Assembly: GCA_028874195.1 (NCBI GenBank)
Contig: JAPPLM010000027.1
Span: 1 to 37,551 of the forward strand
Length of the DNA stretch: 37,551 bases
Reading direction: 5' to 3'
Origin: Chloroflexota bacterium
GTDB taxonomy: Bacteria; Chloroflexota; UBA11872; VXOZ01
The notes under the pieces were generated by a model. The model searched no databases. It worked only from the letters and a program-made list of their open reading frames with translations, and was not told the origin of the DNA. Below, piece by piece: positions 1 to 6,623 of this stretch. The first letter of the stretch is position 1, and the number at the start of each line of letters is the position of its first letter. The position numbers and the translations under genes are program-made.

Positions 1-94
1 GAAGGGCTTTATGCTGAGGCAAACCAACAAAGATAGTCAATAGCTACTTATTCCCCAACCCACGCCAACCCCGTTCAGTCCCATCGCCGAAACG

Positions 95-1213
95 TTGAGT
101 GAGGCGGCGGCCAGTGGGGAATTGGACAGCGGCGATCCCCTGCCCGACTTGCTAATGATCAGCAACATGGACGAATTGCCGCTGCTTTACTCCGAAGGCG
201 TTATCGAGCCGTTCGACCAGGCAACCCGCGTTGAAGGCAGCATCGATCTCTCGGCATTCGCGCCCGGCGCGATGGAGTCTGTGAGTTGGCAGGGTCAAGT
301 CATGGCCTTACCGCTTTCGAGCATCATCAACACGCTCACCTATGATTCAGATCTCCTTGCCAATGACGGCGTGGCGGCGCCCAGCAATCCATGGACGTGG
401 GCGGAGATGATCGAGGCCGGCAAGCAGCTCACGTATAGCAACGATGAGGGTGCCCAATGGGGGACCTACGCCCACGCTTCGGTGCCACTGCTACTCAGCA
501 TGATTTGGAGTCATGGTGGCGATGTTTTTGGCGCCCAAGGAGGTGAGGTGCGCCTTGCCGACCCGCCAGCGATCAAAGCTATCGAGCTTTGGCGGGACAT
601 GATTGTCCGTCACCGCATTGCGCCGAACCCGCCGGCCGGCACCTTTGCCTTCATGCGCGCGGGCCGCAACGGCATGGAAGTGGTGAGTTTCGACCAACTG
701 CCCCAGCGAGGCGGCGGTGGCGGAGGCGGCGGCACTCAGCCCACTGAACGGGCACGCTTGGCTACCGCCGTGCGAACGGGCGGCGGGCAAGGCCTGGGTC
801 CGGAACGCATCCATGCCGCGCCCATGCCGCTCAATGCGACGCAGGCCACCTGGGTCGCGCCGGTGGCCGGGCTCAGCGTTGGCGCCCAGGCAAAGGACAC
901 GGGCCTGGCGGCCCAGGCGGCTGTGGTGCTCTCCCGCGAGCTCGCCCAACTGCCCGTTACGTTCTTCGGCTACCCGGTCTACGGCGCCACCGGCGAGCGC
1001 ATCAAGCAGGTGCGGCCGAGCCTGAGAATCGAGGACGCGAATATCATCGCGGAAGCGCTGCAATACAGCCGGGGCCTGCCGCCCCTCATCGCTCCCTACC
1101 TGGGATCGCTCTTCCAGCAACATCTCATGCAGCCGATTTTGAGCGGTGAAAGTACCGTCCTTGATGCCGCTCAGCAGGTGTCGATCGCCATGCAGGAAAT
1201 GATGCGGCAGTAG
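95..1213 (+). CDS. ABC sugar-binding protein (family 1), 5'-truncated
   Basis: This resembles an extracellular solute-binding protein of the family 1 sugar ABC importers. Typical segments are the YSEGVIEPFDQ stretch, MALPLSSIINTLTYDSDLL, the WTWAEMIEAGKQLT motif and the C-terminal LSGESTVLDAAQQ helix that usually precedes the end of such proteins. It has no signal peptide or lipobox. The annotated start is a TTG. Plausible family sequence continues upstream to residue codons at 44, where an in-frame TAG at 41-43 closes the frame, and the other two forward frames are also closed within the first 40 bases. Roughly 70-100 N-terminal residues seen in the paralogues at 19-23 kb are therefore missing. 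A run of eight glycines (about 706-732) interrupts the middle. It is either a decayed gene or one broken by an assembly error. No permease genes lie next to it. Confidence 0.65.
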   Translation: MSEAAASGELDSGDPLPDLLMISNMDELPLLYSEGVIEPFDQATRVEGSIDLSAFAPGAMESVSWQGQVMALPLSSIINTLTYDSDLLANDGVAAPSNPWTWAEMIEAGKQLTYSNDEGAQWGTYAHASVPLLLSMIWSHGGDVFGAQGGEVRLADPPAIKAIELWRDMIVRHRIAPNPPAGTFAFMRAGRNGMEVVSFDQLPQRGGGGGGGGTQPTERARLATAVRTGGGQGLGPERIHAAPMPLNATQATWVAPVAGLSVGAQAKDTGLAAQAAVVLSRELAQLPVTFFGYPVYGATGERIKQVRPSLRIEDANIIAEALQYSRGLPPLIAPYLGSLFQQHLMQPILSGESTVLDAAQQVSIAMQEMMRQ

Positions 1214-1267
1214 GCTGATGGGGTAGGGGCGCTTAGCAAGGCTCATTCGTCGAAGTTGAAAGTGTTG

Positions 1268-1526
1268 AGTAATTCGTTGACAGAATTTGCTGCCGATCCG
1301 ATGTGACAAGCGCGAGAATACGCCTCTTAACCGTCATTCCCGTGAAAACGGGAATCCATCTTCTCCGCGTGCCCTGGACTCCGGCGTTCGCCGGAGTGAC
1401 GGACAAATGGGCGATTTCAAACCTAAAGCAAAGCAATGCAGTCTGGCACCTTCCCAGGCGATTACTATGGTGCCCTTCACTCTTGATCTTGGTGCGATTC
1501 TTTCAACGAATTACCTGAAATTTACA
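1268..1526. mobile_element. MITE-like element, copy 1 (imperfect ends)
   Basis: The left end reads GTAATTCGTTGACAG at 1269-1283. The right end at 1500-1519 is its reverse complement with small changes (TTCAGGTAATTCGTTGAAAG on the minus strand). The same ends bound a second element at 31288-31485. The interior carries the CATTCCCG/CTCCGGC double hairpin at 1332-1403. No transposase is encoded, so it would need mobilisation in trans. The interior differs from that of copy 2, so the shared part is mainly the ends. Confidence 0.55.
1332..1403. repeat. CATTCCCG / CTCCGGC double-hairpin repeat, copy 1
   Basis: Two short hairpins follow each other: ATTCCCG..CGGGAAT, then GGACTCCGGC..GCCGGAGTGACGGA. 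The same two-hairpin order, with the same CCATCTTCTC between them, recurs at 37290-37397, and a lone first hairpin is at 37498-37520. This is an intergenic repeat with no coding content. Confidence 0.7.
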
Positions 1527-1544
1527 GTAGCGACGGAAAAAGCG

Positions 1545-1572
1545 GTAGGGGCGGTTCGCGAACCGCCCCTAC
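1545..1572. terminator. perfect 28-bp palindrome, probable bidirectional terminator
   Basis: GTAGGGGCGGTTCG is followed directly by its exact reverse complement. On the minus strand the stem is followed by CGCTTTTT, just downstream of the thuA-like stop. On the plus strand it is followed by GTTTTATT. It lies between convergent genes. A related palindrome (AGGGGCACGATA and its complement) is at 18653-18676, so it also belongs to a repeat family. Confidence 0.65.
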
Positions 1573-1617
1573 GTTTTATTAATGGCAAAAGGTACCGGGT
1601 CTGCAACTGCCGAGCGA

Positions 1618-2361
1618 TCAGACACTCACGGTCACTTCTTCCAGCGGCTGAACGTTGCCAAACACTATTTCGGGACCATCCGTGGGCGCCGCCCAGCGGG
1701 CGGCGTTGGCAATCACGTGGCGTACTTCCGCCTGGTAGAACGTGGGGAACGTCTCGTGTCCGGGGCGGAAGTAGAAGACCTTGCCGCGGCCACGGTGGTA
1801 GCAGCACCCGCTGCGGAAGACCTCGCCACCCGGGAACCAGCTAATGAAGACAAGCGTGTCCGGTTCCGGGATATCGAAGAACTCGCCGTACATCTCTTCA
1901 TGCGGAATATCGATGTACTGTCCCACACCCGCCGCGATGGGATGGCCCGGCTCGACGACCCAGAGCCGCTCGTTTTCGCCGAGTTCACGCCACTTCAGGT
2001 TGCACGTCGTACCCATGAGCTTCTTGAAAATCTTGGAAAAGTGGCTGGAATGCAAGCAAATCAGCCCCATGCCGTCCAGCACGCGCGCGTGCACGCGGTC
2101 CACGATTTCATCTTCCACCGCCGCATGCGCCTGGTGTCCCCACCAGATCAACACATCGGTTTCTGCAAGCACCTCATCCGTAAGGCCGTGCTCGGGCTCA
2201 TCCAGTGTCGCCGTTTGCACGGAGAAGCCGGGTTGCTCCTCAAGGTACTCGGCAATGGCGCGGTGGATCCCCTCCGGATAGACCGCGCGGATATGCGCGT
2301 CTGACTTCTCGTGGCGAAACTCGTTCCATACCGTGACCCGAATTGGTTGAGACATGCGCAT
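1618..2361 (-). CDS. ThuA-like (trehalose-utilisation family) protein
   Basis: This 247-residue protein has the glutamine-amidotransferase-like fold of the ThuA family. Family signatures include [10 protein letters not shown] at the N-terminus, [11 protein letters not shown] (69-79), [13 protein letters not shown] (98-110) and the late [14 protein letters not shown] stretch. ThuA proteins are linked to disaccharide (trehalose, maltitol) catabolism, probably by processing keto-sugars, but the chemistry here is not shown by sequence. The ATG follows the TAA of the crp-like gene with no gap (TAAATG). A GAGGGAG ribosome-binding site lies inside the end of that gene, so the two are translationally coupled. 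A second in-frame ATG two codons on is also possible. The gene ends before a palindromic terminator. Confidence 0.85.
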   Translation of the reverse strand: MRMSQPIRVTVWNEFRHEKSDAHIRAVYPEGIHRAIAEYLEEQPGFSVQTATLDEPEHGLTDEVLAETDVLIWWGHQAHAAVEDEIVDRVHARVLDGMGLICLHSSHFSKIFKKLMGTTCNLKWRELGENERLWVVEPGHPIAAGVGQYIDIPHEEMYGEFFDIPEPDTLVFISWFPGGEVFRSGCCYHRGRGKVFYFRPGHETFPTFYQAEVRHVIANAARWAAPTDGPEIVFGNVQPLEEVTVSV

Positions 2362-3093
2362 TTACTCCCTCACCAAGACAGCAAGTTCCTGAAAATCACG
2401 AACATGAACACACTTGTGCTTTATTTCGACCACGCCGATCCGGGCCATTTCGCCGAGGGTCTGTGTGACCGTGGAGCGCAACGCTCCAATGCTATCGCCA
2501 ATCTCCTCGTGTGTGAAGCCCCGCACTTCCTGGGACTTTGGATCCAGGTGGGTAAGCAGAAACGCCGCCACGCGGGCACGCACCGGACTGAACGCGAGGC
2601 GCGCGAGTTGGTCCTCTAGAGACTTCAACCTATCGCCGATCACTTTGAAGAAGCGCAGACCGACATCGGGGCGCTGGCGCAAGAGGTTTTCCATTTCAGC
2701 GCGTGACATTACACACACCAGGCTCGGCGCGACTGTCTCGGCGAAACACCCATGCATACTCTGCCCCAGCAGGCCCATCTCACCGAACACGCTGCCCATG
2801 AAGACGCGGCGTATGCTCAGGCGCTTGCCTTCTTCACTGAGCCGGTAGATGTCCACAGCGCCCATCTTGAGGATGTAGAGGTTCTCGCTCGCGTCGTCGG
2901 GTGTATACACGAGCGTATCCTTGGGAAACGTATACATTGGCAGGTGGCCGAACAGCCGCTCCATTTCGCTTTTCGACAGATCGCGAAAGAGGTCGACGTG
3001 AATGAGATGCCGCATGAGGAGCGCCGTGCGCTCGTCTCTATTTGCGATGGGGCTGCGCTTCTTTGCGGGAAGTACTTTGCTCAGGACGCTCAC
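2362..3093 (-). CDS. Crp/Fnr-family transcriptional regulator
   Basis: This 243-residue regulator has an N-terminal cyclic-nucleotide-binding-type barrel (about 34-145) with the GSVFGEMGLLG turn at 100-110. A dimerisation helix (about 140-168) and a C-terminal winged helix-turn-helix (about 193-226, FTHEEIGDSIGALRSTVTQTL) follow. The Arg-Ser pair that holds the cAMP phosphate in E. coli CRP is not evident after the GEMGLLG turn (the sequence reads MHGCFAETV), and there is no N-terminal cysteine cluster as in FNR. The ligand is therefore unknown. It is the first gene of a two-gene unit with the thuA-like gene and is divergent from the P460-like lipoprotein, which makes both plausible targets (inference). 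Confidence 0.9.
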   Translation of the reverse strand: MSVLSKVLPAKKRSPIANRDERTALLMRHLIHVDLFRDLSKSEMERLFGHLPMYTFPKDTLVYTPDDASENLYILKMGAVDIYRLSEEGKRLSIRRVFMGSVFGEMGLLGQSMHGCFAETVAPSLVCVMSRAEMENLLRQRPDVGLRFFKVIGDRLKSLEDQLARLAFSPVRARVAAFLLTHLDPKSQEVRGFTHEEIGDSIGALRSTVTQTLGEMARIGVVEIKHKCVHVRDFQELAVLVRE

Positions 3094-3183
3094 GGCATTT
3101 TCCTAACGAGCAATGTCGGCTGGACAACAGTCTTGCGCAATGCAATACCCTACCATCATACACAACTCGCAGTACGTATTGAA

Positions 3184-3194
3184 AAGAAGGAGGT
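3184..3194 (+). promoter_or_regulatory. strong ribosome-binding site of the P460-like lipoprotein
   Basis: AAGAAGGAGGT lies six bases before the ATG at 3201 and fixes that start. The whole 107-bp divergent gap (3094-3200) must hold promoters for both directions, but no convincing -10/-35 pair was seen. Confidence 0.7.
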
Positions 3195-3200
3195 CTACCC

Positions 3201-3734
3201 ATGCGTCGAAGTCTGTTCCGACTGCGCAGAAGTCTTGTCTTGATGGGTGTCGCGCTCATTGGGGCGATGCTTGTGTTGGCAGGGTGCAGCGTCGCCCAAG
3301 AATCCGACACTACGGCTGATGCCCCGGAGGCCAGCGGAGCCGCTATCATCGAATACTTGAATGCGGCTGATTATCAGAACGCCTGGCAGCACCTGCCCGG
3401 GGTAGAGCCCATGTATACCGGGGGAGAGCCGCACGGCGCCTTGCTGAGCACGTATTTCAACGCGATCGCTCTGCAGGCGATTACCGACAAGGCGGGGAGC
3501 ATTCCCGAAGGCGGCATGGTCGTCAAGGAGAACTACATGCCCGACGGCAAGCTGGCTGCAATCACGGTCATGTACAAGGCCGCCGGCTACGAGAATCCAG
3601 AAGCGAACAACTGGTTCTTCCTAAAGTATGCGCCTGATGGTGTGATCGAGGCCGAGGGCCCCGTCCAGGGCTGCACCGAGTGCCACGGCGACGTGCGCGA
3701 CAACGACTTCCTCTTCACAGCGGATGTGAAGTAG
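3201..3734 (+). CDS. cytochrome P460-like c-type haem lipoprotein
   Basis: This 177-residue protein starts with a basic n-region (MRRSLFRLRR), a hydrophobic helix and a lipobox ending at Cys29 (LAGC, 26-29). It is therefore probably lipid-anchored on the outer face of the membrane. A single CxxCH haem c site (CTECH, 158-162) sits near the C-terminus, followed by DNDFLFT. This placement is typical of the cytochrome P460/cytochrome c' beta group, in which the haem site is C-terminal and followed by an aromatic FT-like ending. The VVKENYMPDGK and NWFFLKY segments fit that fold. Members oxidise hydroxylamine or bind NO, but whether the cross-linking lysine is present cannot be told here. The gene is divergent from a Crp/Fnr regulator. 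Confidence 0.75.
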   Translation: MRRSLFRLRRSLVLMGVALIGAMLVLAGCSVAQESDTTADAPEASGAAIIEYLNAADYQNAWQHLPGVEPMYTGGEPHGALLSTYFNAIALQAITDKAGSIPEGGMVVKENYMPDGKLAAITVMYKAAGYENPEANNWFFLKYAPDGVIEAEGPVQGCTECHGDVRDNDFLFTADVK

Positions 3735-3794
3735 GTTAGCCATTCCCGGGAAGTGCGCGTCTCTCGCCGTGCACACCCTAAAGACGCCAAACAC

Positions 3795-3825
3795 AACGCC
3801 TGCGGGTGATTTGCCCGCAGGCGTT
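3795..3825. terminator. 12-bp stem terminator between convergent genes
   Basis: AACGCCTGCGGG at 3795-3806 pairs exactly with CCCGCAGGCGTT at 3814-3825 around a 7-base loop, followed by CTGCGTTT. It lies between the end of the P460-like gene (3734) and the end of the small nuclease-like gene on the other strand (3849), so it can serve both. Confidence 0.75.
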
Positions 3826-3848
3826 CTGCGTTTAATGAAGGTCTGTAT

Positions 3849-4400
3849 CTAGGCACGCGACAAAGTGGCAAGGGAAACCCTTGGTCCAACGAGTGTGTTG
3901 ATAGCGATGTTTTCGTATTCTTCGCGCTTTAGTATCCGATCCGGCCCTACCTTCACAAACTGCTTGTCAAATCTGGGAGATAATTTCTCGCCAATGCGGA
4001 AGTATCGGATGCGCATATTTGAGTGAGCGGTCTCATTGCCGTACTCAATGTCGCAGACTGAACGGAGATACTCCAGAAACGGCAGTGACCGTCGCAACTG
4101 TTCTTTAGGTCCATTGTTGTCACTTAAGGTCTTCTTCAACTCCACAAAGATAGCGTACTCAATGCCATCAAAGGCATAGACTAGCAAGTAGTCGCAGATC
4201 CTCTTCCACGGGCCATCCTTGAGAACTGGCAAGTGACTCGACTTGCTCAGACGTATCGCAGCAACGGAAATGGATGGAGTAGACACGGTAACCTTCATTC
4301 TCGAATCCCGTTGACGTTCTCGGAGGCTGATGCTGCCATCCTTTTGAGGCTCTAGCACGTTTTGGGCTAAGACCTCTATCAGCCTACACCTCAGTGTCAT
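3849..4400 (-). CDS. unknown protein with PD-(D/E)xK-like pattern, partner of ATPase
   Basis: This 183-residue protein is not one I recognise. The central part reads CDYLLVYAFDG, then FVELKK, then a Gln-Leu helix. That gives Asp70, Glu87-x-Lys89 and Gln101, the order and spacing of a PD-(D/E)xK nuclease core with its motif IV glutamine. The assignment is pattern-based inference. Its ATG follows the TGA of the ATPase gene by a single base (TGAAATG), so the two are almost certainly co-translated and probably act together. The gene shares the lower GC content of the ATPase gene, unlike both neighbours, which suggests transfer. There is no signal peptide or membrane segment. An alternative is a non-catalytic sensor or adaptor for the ATPase. 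Confidence 0.6.
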   Translation of the reverse strand: MTLRCRLIEVLAQNVLEPQKDGSISLRERQRDSRMKVTVSTPSISVAAIRLSKSSHLPVLKDGPWKRICDYLLVYAFDGIEYAIFVELKKTLSDNNGPKEQLRRSLPFLEYLRSVCDIEYGNETAHSNMRIRYFRIGEKLSPRFDKQFVKVGPDRILKREEYENIAINTLVGPRVSLATLSRA

Positions 4401-4401
4401 T

Positions 4402-5853
4402 TCACGCTTCCACGTCTTCTGTTAGTCGCGACGCTAGTTCGTTTGCTGCGGTATTGATTTGGTCGATCGTCTTGTCAAAGACCGGCATGTCAATGCCAAA
4501 CGTGTCCACTTCGCATCGACGCAATGTGCTCTCTTCAGCGACGTATGCCCGCACGGATTCTGGCGCTAGAAAGTCATCCTCCTGGTATTTTAGCTTCTTG
4601 ATAACATCTTTCTTATCCGGAAAGGACCTGCTAAGCATTATGAGGTTGTTGATCTCTTTGATTAGATAGTCACTATGCGTGGTTATTAGCACCCTCAAGC
4701 CGGCCCCCACACATCGTGCCAGCAGGCGTGCAAGTAGAATTTGATTTGCCGTGTCAAGATGACTCTCTGGTTCGTCGATGATGAGAAGGTGGTTATCCCG
4801 CGCAATGTGCCGAAAGAAGAAATACAAGTCAGACAAACCGCGCGCGGATGATGACGCCCGGTGCAAAGGTATGGAAAAGCTCCGCTCCTTACGCGCTTTC
4901 GACCTGAATTGGATGTCATCACCCTTACTTCTGTAGTAACCTTCCATCATGTCCTTGATATCATCAAAAAGCTTGTCTTCATAAAGTGCACTTCTCTCCC
5001 TTTCAAGATCGGCGATACTTCTGGTGTAGTCAATATTGTCCTTTATTGGAAGCGCGTAGCGGCTAGTGAAGGTATCTATCAGAGAAACCGGTGAGAAACG
5101 CTTTCTGTTCTTGTCATCCCGCATCATTTGTAGCCAGTCGACCAATCTATTCTTGGTGAAGTCGAGTTCTTTGTAGAAAAGCGAAATACCAAAGCGCTCG
5201 GCAGATAGAACGAACGGGGTAGTGACGAGTTCCGGGAAGAGGAAATGAAGGTAGAGAGATGCGAGATACTCTACAGTTTCAGAATGATCCCACCGTCGGT
5301 TCTCAATGCCACTCCTTGCTAAAAGCAAAGACTCTCCATCATAGCGAACCGAAAATGTGTCCCCGGCTTGATTTGTCGTTTTGACAACTCTACTACCTCT
5401 GGGAAAGTCATCACTCAACGCTACCTCAATTGATGCCCCTTCGAAGGCGCTGGTTGGCGAACTAAACACATCAGCCAGGGCAACTTCTGAGAAAGCATGC
5501 GTCACGGCCCCGGCCAGTAGGTGTCGCTCCTGATTGAGTGTATTCCAGTCGACGATTCGTCTAGCCTGCCCAAGTTCCATCACCTCTGTTGCGAGTCCTT
5601 CCACTATTAGGGAGCGCACTGAGGGATCATAGCGGGAGAACTCGTCCCCTGTGAGGAAGTACTCAACATCTGGCCATACTCTCCACATCTTTAGGAAGCC
5701 ATAGAGCGTGTAGACCAGGTACGTCTTACCGGTGTTGTTGTGACCGGCGATCAATGTGAGATCGCCCAACTCGAGTTCGGCCTCGTTGATGGGACCAATC
5801 TTCTTGAAACGAAACTTCATCGGATTTGACGGTGAATTATCGTTAGCAGTCAT
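4402..5853 (-). CDS. AAA/ABC-type (OLD/AAA_15-like) ATPase
   Basis: The protein has 483 residues from the ATG at 5853. That start has AAGGA upstream, and I prefer it to the TTG at 5886. It begins with an SMC/RecF-like sheet (FRFKKIGPINEAELELGDLTLIAG) and a Walker A GHNNTGKT at 37-44. A long middle insertion follows, then a signature-like SSARGLSDLY segment, a Walker B with LLIIDEPESHLD, and a switch histidine segment ITTHSDYLI. This order is that of the free-standing ABC ATPases found in OLD nucleases, AbiL/RloA, PARIS AriA and Septu PtuA. No Toprim domain is fused, so any effector should be the downstream small protein. The base composition is AT-richer than that of the flanking genes. A role in phage defence is inference from architecture only. 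Confidence 0.8.
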   Translation of the reverse strand: MTANDNSPSNPMKFRFKKIGPINEAELELGDLTLIAGHNNTGKTYLVYTLYGFLKMWRVWPDVEYFLTGDEFSRYDPSVRSLIVEGLATEVMELGQARRIVDWNTLNQERHLLAGAVTHAFSEVALADVFSSPTSAFEGASIEVALSDDFPRGSRVVKTTNQAGDTFSVRYDGESLLLARSGIENRRWDHSETVEYLASLYLHFLFPELVTTPFVLSAERFGISLFYKELDFTKNRLVDWLQMMRDDKNRKRFSPVSLIDTFTSRYALPIKDNIDYTRSIADLERERSALYEDKLFDDIKDMMEGYYRSKGDDIQFRSKARKERSFSIPLHRASSSARGLSDLYFFFRHIARDNHLLIIDEPESHLDTANQILLARLLARCVGAGLRVLITTHSDYLIKEINNLIMLSRSFPDKKDVIKKLKYQEDDFLAPESVRAYVAEESTLRRCEVDTFGIDMPVFDKTIDQINTAANELASRLTEDVEA

Positions 5854-5959
5854 TGCGCCAATCCTTGCATGGCGGCAGTGCGCCAATGGAAACAGAATGT
5901 GTCTTGCACAATGCGGAGCCTATCAAATATACAGTTCAATTCTAGCGTCTAAAGGCAAC

Positions 5960-6403
5960 TCAGCGCGCAGTGGCTTCTTTATTCAGCCTTGTGAAGAACT
6001 GCTTCATGAGCAGTTTGGCGGCTTGGGCCATGAGGCGTTGGCCGACGCGGGCCAGGGTGCCGCCGGCTTGGGCGTCGCCGGCGACGTGGATGGTGGTGAC
6101 GCCAGGCTTCTTCTCGGCGAGAGAGAAAGTCCCTTCGCCTTTCACAAAACCGGGTCCGCCGCTGCCTTCCACGATCATGCGGTAGCCGTGGGGCGGGTCG
6201 CGGTCGGCCACCGCCACCGTGCCCTGGTAGCGGCCTTTGATGCCGGCCACGCCCACGTTCAGGGTGGCCGCGAAGGTGTCGTCGACTGTCGGTTCCAGCT
6301 TCTCGCAGCCGGGGATGCATACCGCGAGCACGTCCGGGTTTTGCAGCAATGCCCACACGTGATCTCTGCCCGCTTTGATCGTGAACGTACCTTCAACCTT
6401 CAT
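5960..6403 (-). CDS. CoxG-like SRPBCC protein
   Basis: This 147-residue single-domain START/SRPBCC-fold protein starts MKVEGTFTIKAGRDHVW. It carries the IPGCEKL motif (30-36) and the GIKGRYQGTVAV strand typical of the carbon monoxide dehydrogenase subunit G (CoxG) family. CoxG proteins help in assembly or membrane recruitment of CO dehydrogenase. Many genomes carry stand-alone copies next to other molybdenum hydroxylase genes, and more recently lipid or quinone binding has been assigned to some. No coxL/M/S gene is in this window. The C-terminal amphipathic stretch (LARVGQRLMAQAAKLLMKQFF) would suit membrane contact. An AAGGG ribosome-binding site lies about ten bases before the ATG. It is divergent from the ABC exporter gene. 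Confidence 0.85.
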   Translation of the reverse strand: MKVEGTFTIKAGRDHVWALLQNPDVLAVCIPGCEKLEPTVDDTFAATLNVGVAGIKGRYQGTVAVADRDPPHGYRMIVEGSGGPGFVKGEGTFSLAEKKPGVTTIHVAGDAQAGGTLARVGQRLMAQAAKLLMKQFFTRLNKEATAR

Positions 6404-6526
6404 ACGTTATGCCCTTAATCGCTTCGCGTGGCCCAGTTCTCTTCAATCATACCGCCAACCATGGGCGGTATCCTAATCTCCTGACTACACCGCGCGTTGC
6501 AGCCGGCCGCAGAGACTGTCCGCAGC

Positions 6527-6568
6527 TTGTGTGCGGTTGTAAATCGTGGTATAGTGGTTTTCCACTAT
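6527..6568 (+). promoter_or_regulatory. sigma-70-like promoter with overlapping inverted repeat
   Basis: TTGTGT at 6527-6532 and TATAGT at 6550-6555 are separated by exactly 17 bases, 69 bases before the ATG of the ABC exporter. The -10 overlaps a 7-bp inverted repeat, ATAGTGG (6551-6557) with CCACTAT (6562-6568), loop TTTT. The repeat could be an operator or an early hairpin in the leader. The rest of the 220-bp divergent gap shows nothing further. Confidence 0.5.
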
Positions 6569-6623
6569 TAGGAATGGTTCTCAATACTTCGCAGGGCACT
6601 TGTAGCATGGATCGAGGGAGTGT

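Noticed and set aside
491-1309. Long open frame on the minus strand opposite the broken binding-protein gene
   Set aside because: It is antisense to a frame with clear family similarity, is rich in Arg/His as expected for GC-rich shadows, and has no recognisable domain.
1287-1844. Open frames running through the repeat region after the first gene
   Set aside because: They translate MITE-like and hairpin repeats (for example NRHSRENGNPSS), a common artefact of this repeat type.
1582-2304. Plus-strand open frame opposite the thuA-like gene
   Set aside because: It overlaps the thuA-like coding sequence, which has family motifs and a coupled start. The plus frame has none.
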